A stretch of DNA of 64,000 nucleotides from Ottelia alismoides. Its lineage: Eukaryota; Streptophyta; Magnoliopsida; Alismatales; Hydrocharitaceae. The notes below the pieces were generated by a model that was given only the letters and a program-made list of their open reading frames with translations, was not told the origin of the DNA and did no database searches. A program made the position numbers and the translations under genes. The stretch lies in assembly GCA_037367405.1 (NCBI GenBank), contig JAZKJV010005542.1, forward strand, positions 670,501 to 734,500, written 5' to 3'. Below, piece by piece: positions 21,695 through 33,464 of the stretch. Positions within the stretch are counted from its first letter, which is position 1. The number at the start of each line of letters is the position of its first letter.

Positions 21695-24600
21695 TGATGA
21701 ATACCCATTCATCACTCTTTATTCTTTTATTTTAGCTACAAAACCTATGCAAAACACATGTATATTCTTGTAAATAGCAATAATTATCATCTTGCATGCA
21801 TTGTGTAAAAATGCATAATTAGCATGTTTTTGTGCATAAATAAAAGAATAAAGAAATAAAAGAAAAAGAGGGAGATATTTAGAATAAATATTGAGTGACC
21901 TAATCCCAAGGGAGAGCTCAGCTTGGGCCTGACCGCAAAAAAGAACCAAGTAGAGGGAGATAGGGCCAACTCATGTGTACATATACCTGTAAATAAATAA
22001 AACTTATTTTCCTCTTAATAAAATAAAATGGGTGTTTATTTATTTGTCTATATTTGTAAATATTAAATTGAAATAAAAATGATAAAAAAATAAAATAAAA
22101 ATAAAATAAATAAAATTTCCTTCTTCATTGTACATAGACCATGTGTATAAAACCACACATGTATTTATTTTCCTCTTGTAAATAAATAATTAAAATCCCA
22201 TAAAAATATTTTCAAATTCCATATTTCATGGTGTAAATAAAATAAAATAAAAACTATAAAAATAAAAATAAATAAAAATAAATAAAATAAAAATCAAAAT
22301 CCACATTGTATATATACCATGTACATATTTGTGTATACCTATTTATTTAACCCTTGAAAATAAATAATAAAAAGAAAATAAAAATACTCCTTTATTCCAA
22401 ATTTTATTTTATAAATAAATAAAATGTAAAATTGGAATAAATGTATAAAAATAAACAACTAAAAATTAAAATAAAAAATAAATACATGTATATACCTATA
22501 TATAATAATAATATTTTGTAAATACATAATTTATATTTCAAAAAAATAAATAAAAATCACTAAAAATTAATTTGAAATAAATAAACATTTTTCATGTTTA
22601 AAGGTTTTCGAAATAACTGCATTCACTATTTTTATTGAATTTCTAAATCTTTAATAATTGGCGAGCTCTGATTGGTCCACGGGGGATGTTGACCCACGGT
22701 CAACTCTCCCCCAGGACCACCAGACTCGGATTCTGTGCGCCCGACCCGACTTCTCACATTTGTCCTCTCCAGATCCGAGCTCCATTTATCTAAACCCCAT
22801 GTCCTAATTATCTTTGATACATCCGAGATCCACGCCGACGCATCCGCATAGGGATCCGTGCCTCACGGAACCCTGCCCGACCCCATCTTCTCGGACCTGC
22901 AGTGGTATTTAGCCCGACCTCCGCCGCACATTCTCACTCATTCTTGGCGCTGCTCCTTCGTCCCAGGACCTCCATCTCCTTCCATTGAGTGACAACTTTG
23001 CGAGGGTGGTGTCGAAGAGAGCAGAGGAGCTCGTTAGCCATTGATCTGGCGACATCTGCCGCCGTGCACCGCCGTGAGGTGCGCCCAGCCTCGGAACTCG
23101 ACACTTCCTCAAGGCAAGGACCCCCAGAGCTCGCCGAGCTCATCCCCAGTCGATTGCACCCATCAGGTAGACCCGAATCCCTTTAGCTTCGTCGAATTTC
23201 ATCTTTCGCCCAATTCGCTCCGTCACCGTCTCCGACCGATTCCACACGCTCTGATCATCGTTCCACTTATCTAACCCGACCATCACGTCCACGAGACCCC
23301 TCTTCACGTTCTTCGCCCATTCGCCCATCTTGATTCGACCCGGAATCAAGAACTCGACCTCCCTCGTCGTCGCCTCGCCGGAGGTCCTCGCCACGTCCCA
23401 TCCAGCCACCCACGCCACCCCTAACCAGGCCGAGGTAGTTTGCCCTCGACCCAGGAGTCCTCTCGTGCGATTTTGCAGGTCAAAGGGTCCTCATCTGGAG
23501 GTCCAAGGTTCGAGCACAGAGGCCAAGCTGCGCCTTCATCGCCGGAGTTCCTCAGAGCTTCCCAGCCTCATCGGAGGGGCTCATCAGTTGCGGAACGCCT
23601 TGGAGGAGCTCTTCCACATCTCAACAGCAACAGAGGAGGACCCCAACGCGCACAGGAGGCCGACGAACTTCACCGGTGTCGAGTTCTTGGAGCATCCTTC
23701 CTCACCGTCCGATCGTGCCCACTCGCCCAGTTTTGATCTCGAGCGTCCACTTGCGAGGAGCCAGCCACCGTCAGATCGTTCTTGGACTCGATCGTGACCG
23801 TTGATCCACCGAAGGACTGCCCTTGCTCCAGCACCGTCAGATCAGTCACGTGGCATGCCCCCGTCCCTTCGATAATAAGGGGTTATTTATACTTAGGCCC
23901 CTGTTATTTTGTTTTTGCAATATAGTCCTGTAAATATTTTAATTCGTTATTTCTAGTTTGGTTAAATTGCATTCTAGACCTGGATGTTTATCATATTTGC
24001 ATTTTAGTCCCTGTATATGTAAACCACGTGCTTCGACACGTGAGGATCTGACCATTTTGCATTTTCTATTTTGCATTTCTTCTGTGTTACTGAATGCCAC
24101 TTTATAAATAGAATTTGCATATATGCCCTTCTATGTCTGGACCACGTGTATTGTACGTGATTTTGTGGGATTTTTGCAAAACAGCCCCTGAACATTCTTG
24201 TCGTGTTACTTTTTGGCCCTTGGAACTTATTTTTCTTACATTTAGGTCCCTTTTCACTGTGAGCCTCTATTTTAATAAAATAAAATAGCAAATGAAGTCC
24301 AAATTACGTGAAAATTGGATACGTGGCTCCTGCCACTATGTCAAATTTTCACCAAAACTTTGGTACATTTTTTAGGCCTTTTAGTATTTTAAAAATTCCA
24401 AAACAATTGTTTTTGTGTTTGTCCAGTTTAGAAAATCATAAAAATATAAAAACTCTTTTAAAAATTCTAAAAAAATTAGATTTTGTTAGTTTTGTTGTGT
24501 TTGATTTTCTGCACATTTTTGGTTATTTTTGGACACATAAAACCTTAAAAATTGAAAAACCATTAAAATCTTATAAAAATATAAAAAATTATAGAAAAAC

Positions 24601-25192
24601 AAAAAAAATACAAACTCTTTTTCTGAATTTTCTTTGTTGTTTATATTTGTCATAAAAATTACCTTTAGGCTTTTACAGATCAATTTGAAATTTTAAATTG
24701 ATCTTTCAAGCCTGATTGGACAACAATCTTCTGTTTTTGTCTCGTTTGATTTTTAGGAAATTCTATAAAAATTATAAAAATGTCAAACATTCCTCAAAAA
24801 CACTAAAAAATATAAAAAAAAACATAAAAATATTTTTGTTTGAATTTTTATTGCATTTTTTAGTGTTTAAATAATTCATTGAGTGTGCTTGTTTCTTGCC
24901 TTTTTTTATTTTGCCTCATTATTAAAAATCCAAAAAAAATATAAAAATAATTAAAACCACCAAAAAAATATTTGTGCTTTCTTCTTTGACTCTTCGTGCT
25001 CCCTGAGTCCACCCCTGGGTGCTACACCTAGCTAATCTCATAGCCAGGGCCACTATTTTTGCTTTTATTGTTTTATCTTGTTGGTTGGTGGTCTGCTCTT
25101 CAGTTTTCTTGTTGACCGTATCTTTCTATTCGGGTCACAACGACTCTGACTTTTTATATCAGATCCAGACAGTGAGATTTTTCGGGTCATCA
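21695..25192 (+). repeat. 5' LTR of element B
   Basis: 3498 bases, TGATGAATACCCATTCATCA at the start and ..TTCGGGTCATCA at the end, followed by GAA and the primer site. The first kilobase closely matches 48252-49311, its 3' partner. GC-rich part 22680-23870, AT-rich flanks. ORFs in the GC-rich part (for example 23330-23797) overlap others and are not regarded as genes. Near 25010 is the family string 'gctccctgagtccacccctgg'. Confidence 0.92.
22688..22704. promoter_or_regulatory. Palindromic double W-box in LTR
   Basis: GTTGACC-cac-GGTCAAC, just downstream of a GATTGGTCC inverted CCAAT-like string; kept in the 3' LTR partner at 49232-49248. Confidence 0.5.
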
Positions 25193-25195
25193 GAA

Positions 25196-25213
25196 TGGCG
25201 CCGTTGCCGAGGA
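25196..25213 (+). other. Primer binding site, tRNA-Asp type
   Basis: TGGCGCCGTTGCCGAGGA matches the complement of the tRNA-Asp 3' end at 17 of 18 positions. It starts three bases (GAA) after the LTR. Use of tRNA-Asp is typical of Athila-type elements. Confidence 0.9.
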
Positions 25214-26571
25214 GCACGTCTTAGTAGTCACTTTTCGATTTTTCCGCGTTTTCTTTTTTGTGGCTTTCTGTAGAGATTTTTGTACATATTTTATCTGTCT
25301 TATTTTATTTTTCTAATAACTTGGTTTGACACTCTGTTTATTTTCTTGCGAGGGCCCGAGGACCGAGGCGGCTTTCTTCGGAAGCCGAAGCAACCGTGGG
25401 AGTCGGAGGCGGCTCTTTTCTACATAGAGCAGCAGGAGGACACAATGAACCGAGCAGGAGTGTGGGAGCCGCGGAATAGCCACAAGAGTAGCTAGATTAG
25501 ATTAATTTCCTTTTTCAGCACATTTATTAATTTGTAATAATACATGGACCAGAGACAGAGACTTGGTAGACTATCGGGGTCTGTTTCGCCGAGCACCAGT
25601 GTGCTCGGGGGACCTCACCGGTTTTTTTGCGGTTTTACGTGGTTTTTAGACCGTTTATTTACTACTTGTCTGATTTATGCGGTTTTCAACCTTAGCTTAG
25701 GATTTTGATTGATTGTGACGTAATTAATTAAGATCCAAACATCTAATTGCATGTCTGCACCTATAGTTCGAATAATTGGACCTAATTAATTAATTTACAA
25801 GAAAAAGACAGCTTATTAGAGCTCTGGTCGACGTGCCTTGAGGAGTCACATACAACGCGTACAGGATCCGTTGTGGCGGACACCGAGTGACTCCCAAGAT
25901 AGGACTCCGGACCTAGGCTCGAGTATCCGGCTACCGTTCTTTCGTGTAGAAATTGCTCTACTAGGGACGATTTTCCGCGTGCATCATATAGGTAGTTTAT
26001 ATTCTGTCATTTATTTTATGTGCGGATCACCTTGCATGTAGACTGCTGGAGTCAGGTACGCATCTCTTACTCTACATGCATCATTGATTTTCATGCATCG
26101 ACTTTTTCATCTTCTCCCCCTGTTTTGGACTAAAATAACCAGGAGAACCGAAAAATTTGTTAGGCGTTGCTTGTTATTGAAAAATACCTAAAATCAAAAC
26201 CATAAAATTGTGACTCCTAACTCAACTTGACCCTAAAAGACACTCACCATAAAAAGTTGTCTTGGGTAGAGAAATCCCCTCATTGTCTGGTTTGCATGCG
26301 TGAGAGAGTGACCCGCACACTAGGTTAGAGCCATATCCGAGCCTCGATCAGACTACCGGCCTTTTATACGGGACAATCTTTTCGGCGGATCGGATTCCCA
26401 ACAGGTCACCTAACCGCTCTGCTACCTTGACTTGATCACCTAATAAAAATTGACAAGATAATTGACCGAACTCTTACGGTCTTCAGCTCGCGTCGAGTAG
26501 GTGAATCCGGGGTTTTGTTTGCTCATCATAGTTGTTTCCAGATCCCATCCGTCCGACTCGCCAGATCAAGA
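25214..26571 (+). other. 5' leader of element B
   Basis: About 1.36 kb with no intact gene. It contains a perfect 8-bp stem with a four-base loop (25589-25608) and a block shared with A and C (25838-26060) that can be read as a short peptide (RSHIQRVQDPLWR, ending GSPCM), in this copy without an ATG in frame. Length and conserved structures suggest roles in packaging, dimerisation or translation of the genomic RNA, by analogy to retroviral leaders only. Confidence 0.65.
25589..25608 (+). ncRNA. Conserved leader stem-loop (element B copy)
   Basis: CCGAGCAC-cagt-GTGCTCGG, followed by GGGACCTCAC. Element C has CCAAGTGC-cgat-GCATTTGG and element A CCAAGCAC-cggt-GTGTTCGG at the same place. Three base pairs change on both sides between B and C, evidence for an RNA structure. 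GGTC just upstream can pair with GACC just downstream. Confidence 0.7.
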
Positions 26572-29550
26572 TGATGGGCAGGAGGTCCCTTAGGCAGCCT
26601 CTGGCTGCACCGCTTTTCAACACTCCCGCCCGTCCATCTAGGTTGGTTCGTGAGAGCTCAGACCTCCTCTCCGAACCCGAGTTCGACTATGCCCTGTTCC
26701 CCCTTGACCACCCTTCTACCACTCCTGAGTTATGAGTGCCATATGCGAGACAACATACAGATGATTTATCGGTACCTAAGTTTGGGTCTTTTGTCTTTGT
26801 AGAGACCATGGCCGGCAACAGTGATGACCGCACCGGAGGCCCTCGAGGAGAGCAGACATATGTTCTGGACCAGGGTGCGATCAACAACACCCTGATCGCC
26901 TCCCTTGAGACAGTATAGCAACAGTTGAGGGATCAAGGTGCATTCATGATTGAGATGAGGAGAGAGATGGAGCAGATGAGAGCGGACCGTGATGAGCGCG
27001 GGCCCAGAGACAGACCGAGGATACCTGATGGTGCGGCAGCAGCCGCAGCAGCAGCAACCGCAACAACAGCAGATCCGTCGAGACCGATGCGGGAGTTGCA
27101 CAACCCTGGATCGACTTTGACGCATCGTTGGGTCATACTACCAGCTATCGTGGGGGACTTCAAGTTTCCCCCTGAACACTCTGCAGCTTCTACCCCGGTT
27201 CCATGGATTCGCCACTGAGAAGCCCCATCTTCATCTCCAGGAGTTCGAGATGATCTGCAGCACTGTCCACGACCGTCAGATGGACGACGATACCATCAAG
27301 ATGATTGCTTTTCCTTTCTCCCTGGCAGACAGAGCAGCCAACTGGCTGAAGCACTTAGGGAGGTTTGTGTACACCTGGAAGCAGCTTCGCACCGAGTACT
27401 TGAACAAGTACTATCCACTCGGGCGGACGAACGCAGCGAGAGCCCTGATCAGCAACTTCTCCATGCTCCCCAACGAGCAGTTTCACGAGGCATGGGAGAT
27501 GTTTAGTGAGCTTACCGACAGATGCCCGCACCATGATATCTCGAAGCCGAACCTTGTTCAGAGCTTCTTTTGCGGGTTGACACCAAAGCTGCAGGGACTG
27601 GTGAACGCTTCTTGTGGCGGGTCCTACTTCGCCAAGGATCATGATCAGGTTTGGGCCATCTACGAGGAGATGGCCGAGAACTATACAGTGATGTCCCAGA
27701 CTAGACTTTACACTCAGGGACGCCCCCAGCCACAGTCCATGCAATACCAAAGGATAGCACGGGTCGACGTCGATCCTTCCACTTCGTTAGCGACAGCCGC
27801 ACAGGTCGAGTCCACAGCCGCCGACATGGGCATTATCAGCAAGAAGCTGGACCGGATGGAGATTATAGAGAAGAAGCAGTGTCAGAGCATATCACAGATG
27901 GATCAGACGGCACAGACGCTGAGTGACTTGAAGACACAGATCATGTGTCTCCAGGAGGCACAGACGGCTTCTCAGCCCTGTCTTCAGTCACGAGGAGATC
28001 CAAGTGGCAGTGGCAGCTCGTCCCAGCGCTCCAAATCCAGCCAGCCTAGACAGGTCCACCTTGTACAAGCGGAGCTGTACCAGCAGCCGCAGCCTTACTA
28101 CCAGTCACCACCATCCCCAGACACTCAGATGGTGGTCTACCATCTGGATCAGCCTTTAGTAGTACTCCTGCCACCCTCCTACGAGCCCGAGCCGTTGATG
28201 GATGTCAACGAGATTTGGTACGACCGACCCCAGCCCGGTATCCGACGAGACCATCCTGGATTCCGTTGGTCAGCCGGAGGTGCCAGCTCCCAGCAGCAGC
28301 CTTCAGGTCAGGGTGGCCAGTACAGCCATCAGCGAGATCACCAACAACAAAAGCCCCCCGTGTACCAGCAGCAACAATAGTCATTTCAGTATGGTCCTCG
28401 TCCCTATCAGCAGGGACATTCTGGGAGGCGTGATCAGCCTCAGCAGCAGCATCAGCAGTGCCCCTCTCACCAGCCACAGCAATACCCGTACCAGTAGCAG
28501 CAACCTCCCTACCAGCGAGGCCACCCGTTAGGTTCTCATGGGCCATCCTATGAGAATCATACCTTGGACGACATAGCCCGCCTCGTGACAGAGCAGCAGG
28601 CTACCTTCAGACGGGAGATGGATGAGTTCCGCAGGAGGTGCGGGAGATTGTGAGAGGGAAGGCCGCCATCCCTGCCCAGATTGAGCCGAACCCAAACAAC
28701 CTGAAGAGGAAATCTGAGCAGGTAGATTTCACAGATTATGCCACTCCTAGTGATACATTTGGTGATATGTCTGTATATTTGTTTGATACTGATTTTGTTA
28801 CACTTAGGAGCGGTAGGATGCCAACAGGAGGCGCCTCGTCTGAGCGACGTTCCCACGCTACTTCAGGAGCGCCAGGCGAGGAGGAGTGCGGTACTGATAT
28901 CACGAGAGATGATGACAGTGGTGTTGACGCCACCATGGATGTTGATAGACACGACGGTACTGAGGCCGTCACTTCACCAGATGGAGGAGGTGGTACTGAC
29001 ACCACCATAGTTGCCGAGCCAGAGCACGGTGCTGAGGCCGTGAGTCGACATGCAGAGGGTGGTGTTGAGGCCACCATTTCTACTTCTGCTAGTCCTGTTG
29101 TTTTTCCATCTATACTTGTATCTCAGGACACTTTTAGAAATAAAGGAAAGGGTTTGTTTTATTCTGATCCACCTGTGGTGCATGATGATGTATGTGTGGA
29201 TTCTGCCGTGCTTGAGCAGCCGAGACCCTCTCCTAGTCCTTTATCTGAGAAGGACCCTGTTGTCCCCTTCCCTAGAGCACTCCATTTGGGTAAGGGGCAG
29301 AAAAAAGAAAATGCCAAAAAGAACCAGCAGGTAGAGTTCAGTCAACAGATGATCGATAGATTCCATATCCAGCTGACTCTCCAGGAGGCCTTAGAGCACA
29401 TCCCTCTACTCCAGAGATCACTCAGAGACAGGACCACAATTAGGAGGAAGAGGAGGAACCACCAGTCTGAGATCCATGTGCTTACCCGGGCCACGTGTTT
29501 CGCAATCCAGAACCGTTTGCCGGCCAAGAGGCCAGATTCAGGAGCCCCGT
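26572..29550 (+). pseudogene. Athila-type gag, element B (broken)
   Basis: The start is the ATG at 26572 (MMGRRSLRQPLAAPLF), the same initiator context as A and C. Regions in order: acidic N-terminus (EPEFDYALFPLDHPS); QTYVLDQGAINNT; an Ala-rich run; ELHNPGSTLTHRW; gag core at about 27190-27680 (LADRAANWLKHLG, NKYYPLGRTNAARAL, QFHEAWEMFSEL, FFCGLTPKLQ, ASCGGSYFAKDHDQVWA); a Gln/Pro/Ser-rich part to 28500; a variable, repeat-bearing part at 28860-29100 (GTEAV/GAEAV units). No CCHC knuckle seen. Defects: TGA at 26733, TAG at 26916, frameshift near 27180, stop at 28378, others near 28500 and 28640. Runs into protease by a frame change near 29550. Confidence 0.88.
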
Positions 29551-29961
29551 ATGTCAGATGCTATATATGAGCAGAGGATCGACCGCACTCTATTAGACAG
29601 CTGTTCTTCGATCAACCTACTTCCAGCAGCCCTTCTCGACCGCTTTGAGTTGGGAACTCTACGACAGAGCAGGACAGTCCCGCAGTTTGTTGATCGATCT
29701 GTCAAGAGGCCGAAGGGGTTGCTGAGGGACATTGTCGTCACGATTCAGGGTATGCAATTCCCCGTGGACTTCGTTGTGTTGGACATGGAGATCCCTGAGT
29801 CTGTGATCGATACCCCCATTATTCTAGATCGCCCGTTCTTGGCCACAGCCAAGGCAGTGACAGACCATGATAGCGGGAAGGTATACTTTTGCGTCGAGGG
29901 TGAGAGTGTACAAATAGAGACGTTCGAGGATATCAGAGCCAGAGATTCAGCTTGCTCATAG
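29551..29961 (+). pseudogene. Retropepsin-like protease domain, element B
   Basis: The aspartic protease cleaves the polyprotein. RTLLDSCSSINLLP corresponds to the family's LLD-GASVNLMP active-site segment, with the glycine replaced (D-S-C-S-S). It continues with VDRSVKRPKGLLRDIVV, FPVDFVVLDME and PIILDRPFLATAKAV, all standard for Athila-type proteases (VDF-VLD, ILGRPFLATA). The frame is open to 29961, but the altered DTG/DSG triad suggests inactivity. Stops after 29961 separate it from RT. Confidence 0.88.
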
Positions 29962-30216
29962 ACGAGCACAGATTCAGAGCAGATGATAGAGTCAGGGTGA
30001 GACATCCACCAGGACTGTGATTTTGTGATCACAGATGACGAGGCAGTTTCGGCAGATCCAGTCGCACAGGCCATCCTCTCACCTTCAGAGTTCACTGATG
30101 CAGAGACGCCAGCATAGGAGATCTTGGAGAGCGCATTCCTGGTCCAGGATACTTCATAGTCAGCAGAGCCGGTTCTTGACCGCGAGACCGATTTTTGTGA
30201 GTATGCTACAGATCCC
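29962..30216 (+). pseudogene. PR-RT linker, element B
   Basis: Acidic spacer of the polyprotein between protease and reverse transcriptase, interrupted by stops near 29960, 29998, 30118 and 30160. No domain recognised. It is rich in CAG/GAG-derived stops, consistent with C-to-T decay. Confidence 0.55.
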
Positions 30217-31401
30217 TTGGAGTCAGATGTTGATTGGGCAGAGTTTGATGATCTTATTCCATGTCTGACTTCCACTGAGCCTGCACCTAGGGAGGAGGTA
30301 GATGCCATGCAGAGCAGAGATAATCCAGCAGAGCAGCCTTCTCCAGATCCAGTTTGTGAGCGAGAGTTCTCTTTCTCCCGTGCAGATTTGACCGCATACA
30401 CTCAGATTCTTCAGAAGCCAGATTTGCCAGCACTGACTTGTCCAGAGATGAAGTCGCTACCAGCGTCGCTGAAGTATAGGTTCTTTGCGGGCGAGCATGA
30501 GATGTACTCAGTCATTATCTCAGCAGATTTGACTGGAGAGCAGGACTCCCGTCTGATGGGGGTTCTTGAAAAGAATCGCAAGGCGATAGGATGGAGTGTA
30601 GCAGATCTCCAGGGGATCAGTCCGGCTCTGTGCTCTCACCACATCTATCTCGAGGATGAGGCAAAGCCGTCGCATGAGTTCCAGCGGCGGCTGAACCCGA
30701 ATCTGAGAGAGGTTGTCATGAAGGAGATCTCGAAGTGGTGGATCACCGATTTTATCTACCCCATCTCCGACTCCAAGTGGGTCAGTCCATTGCATGTGGT
30801 GCCCAAGAAGACGGGCATCACCATTGTTGTCACAGAGTCCGGAGAGGAGATCGCTACCCGGGTACCCTCTTCTTGGAGGGTCTGCGTAGATTACAGACGA
30901 CTCAACCAGGCCACCAAGAAGGATCATTTCCCCCTACCCTGTATTGATCAGATCATTGAGAGACTGGCATGGAAGATCCATTACTTCTTCTTGGATGGGT
31001 ACTCCGGCTACAATCAGGTGGCCATTGCGCCCGAGGACCAGGACAAGACTACCTTCACATGTCCCTTTGGGACTTATGCCTTCAGACGCATGCCATTTGG
31101 GCTATGCAATGCCCCTGCGACATTTCAAAGATGCATGTTGTCTATCTTTTCGGACATGGTGGGGGAGTGCTAGGAGGTCTTCATGGATGATTTCTCGGTC
31201 TACGGTGACAGATTCGACTCCTGTCTTGACTGCCTAGACCGAGTCCTTCAGCGATGCATTGAGGTTCATCTTGTGTTGTCTTGGGAGAAGAGTCACTTCA
31301 TGGTGACTCAAGGGACGGTGCTTGGCCACATCATCTCCAACAGGGGCATGGAGGTTGATCCGGCCAAGGTGGATGTCATTAGAAAACTCGATCCACCATA
31401 A
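30217..31401 (+). pseudogene. Reverse transcriptase domain, element B
   Basis: RT copies the element RNA into DNA. The RT proper starts near 30650 (QRRLNPNLREVV, then IYPISDSKWVSPLHVVPKK, VCVDYRRLNQATKKDHFPLP). The first catalytic Asp is in FFLDGYSGYNQ (about 30990), followed by TTFTCPFGTYAFRRMPFGLC and the active-site motif VFMDDFSVYGD (31180-31212). C-terminal GHIISNRGMEVDPAKV is also typical. TAG at 31171-31173 lies just before FMDD and TAA at 31399-31401 opens the next segment; apart from these the frame is open for over 1.1 kb. Confidence 0.93.
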
Positions 31402-31989
31402 AACTTGCGGCAGTTACGGCCTTTTCTAGGGCACGTCGGTCTCTGCCGACGATTCATTCATGATTTCAGCAGGATTGCCCGACCGTTGACTGATCTGTTG
31501 ACAAAAGACATCGAGTTCCTTGTAGATGATAAGTGTCTATCGTCATTTGAGACTATCAAGAGCTGTGTCATAGAGGCTCCTGTTCTCCAACCACCTGATT
31601 GGTCTCTCCCATTCGAGATCATGACAGACACCTCTGATTTTGTTGTGGGGGCCGTGCTGGGACAGAGGAGGGATGGAGTCCCATTTGCTATTCACCATGC
31701 TAGCCGTACATTGGATGCCGCGTAGCGGAACTACACTGTCACTGAGAAGGAGATGCTAGCCGTAGTTTTTGCCCTAGATAAGTTCAGATCTTACATCGCT
31801 GGATCTAGAGTGACCATTTACATTGATCATACCACCATCATGTACCTCATGGCAAAGAAGGATGCCAAAGCTAGATTGACTAGATGGATCCTTCTACTCG
31901 AGGAGTTTGACATAGAGATTAAGGATAAGCCTGGAGTCAAGAATGTGGTGGCGGATCATCTCTCCCGATTGGAGTATCTTGAGGATTGA
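31402..31989 (+). pseudogene. RNase H domain, element B
   Basis: The connection starts with LRPFLGHVGLCRRFIHDFSR (typical RSFLGHAGFYRRFI). RNase H motifs follow: MTDTSDFVVGAVLGQ (first Asp), [19 protein letters not shown] (Glu), [11 protein letters not shown] (third Asp; usually TDH), and VADHLSRLE (last Asp). This set degrades RNA in the RNA-DNA hybrid. A TAG at 31723-31725 sits where relatives have CAG (DAQRNY), and a TGA at 31987-31989 follows the last motif. Confidence 0.92.
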
Positions 31990-33332
31990 GCAGATTGACC
32001 CTATTTGTGAGACCTTCCCAGATGAGGCGATCCTTGCTATCGCCTCGCTTCCATGGTATGCGATATTGTGAACTATCTTGTCGCCAAGAAAGTTCCACAA
32101 GATTGGCCCAGGCAGAAACTTGAGACCTTCTTCGCGAAGGCCAAGTTTTACCATTGGGAGGATCCCGTCCTTTACCACGGGGGAGGGGATAGTATCTGGC
32201 GTCGGTGCATTCCTCAGGAGGAGCACCACAACGTCCTTACGTACTACCACAAGCTTGAGGCAGGAGGACATCACTCAGGGAGGAGAACGGTACAGATAGT
32301 GCTCCAATCCAGCCTATGGTGGCCTACTCTCTTCACGGACTCTGATGAGTTCGTGAAGAGGTGTACTGACTGTCAGAGGATGGGCACTTGTGGACAGCGT
32401 GATATGATGCCGATGCAACCCATTCACTTCTGTGAGGTTTTTGACGCATGGGGCATCGATTTCATGGGTCCATTCCCTAGGAGTCAGGGATTTGAGTACA
32501 TTCTGTTGGCCGTAGATTACGTGAGTCGTTAGGTTGAGGCCATCCCCGTCGAATTGTAGATGCTAGGACTGTTTGCAGATTTTTGAGGAAGAATATAATT
32601 TCACGGTTCGGGGTACCTCGAGTGATGATATCTGACGGGGGATCTCATTTCGTCAACGACAAGATAAAGGCCCTTGCTAGCGAGTTCTGCATAGACCATC
32701 GAGTTGCCACTCCATACCACCCTCAGATGAATGGTCTTGCTGAAGTGTCGAACAGGTAGATCAAGACTATATTGCAGAAAGTCGTCCGCCCTGACCGAAA
32801 GGATTGGTCACAGCTTTTGGACTCGGTCTTGTGGGCATATCAGACGTCTTTCAAGACTCCTTTGGGCACATCTCCCTTTCACCTCGTTTATGGAAAGCCG
32901 TGCCATTTGCCTGTTGAGCTGAGACATAGGTCGCTTTGGGCAGTTACATATATACTTTTGGATCCAGAGAGTGTAGGAGATCAGAGGAGGGCAGAGTTAG
33001 CAGCCCTGGAGGAGCTTCATGATACCTCCTTTTCAAACAGCATACATTATAAGGAAAGAGTGAAGGAGTGGCATGATTCTCATATCAGCCACAAGCAGTT
33101 TGAGCCAGGACAGAGAGTATGGCGGTTTGATGCTAGGCTTCGATTATTTCCAAGGAAGCTACAGAGCAAATGGAAGGGACCATATTTGGTTAGAAAGGTG
33201 CATGACAATGGGAGTATTGATATATCTGAGTTGCCTTCTGATGCTACCTTTCGATTGAACGGCCAGCAGCTCAAGCCATATCTAGATCATGAGTCGCGGG
33301 TCGTTGATGTTGCCCCTATTCACTTTGCGTGA
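31990..33332 (+). pseudogene. Integrase domain, element B
   Basis: The HHCC domain at about 32215-32380 (EEHHNVLTYYHKLEAGGHH, CTDCQRMG) is intact. Catalytic core: GIDFMGPFP (first Asp, about 32455), SDGGSHF (second Asp, about 32633), EVSNR then a TAG at 32757-32759 near the catalytic Glu. The C-terminal part contains [47 protein letters not shown] and ends at 33330-33332. Other defects: stops at 31990-32050, TAG at 32530-32532 at the conserved VEAIP Trp position, and a frameshift near 32545. No chromodomain seen, as expected for Athila-type elements. Confidence 0.92.
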
Positions 33333-33464
33333 GATGTGTTCTCTTGACTCACATCCATTGCATCTCATGCCTTATTATCACTGTTCTTCCGACCTGTATA
33401 GATCTAGTTGTCCATATCACTCTATTCTTTAGTCCCACATCCCTTCTCTCATCTTATGATTTTG

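Noticed and set aside
22909..23797. Cluster of ORFs up to 155 codons in the element B 5' LTR
   Set aside because: They lie in the GC-rich part of the LTR, overlap in several frames, and are not kept in other LTR copies.
25196..25213. Fragment of a real tRNA-Asp gene
   Set aside because: Only the 3' terminal 18 bases match, in the orientation and position of a primer binding site directly after the LTR; no tRNA body is present.
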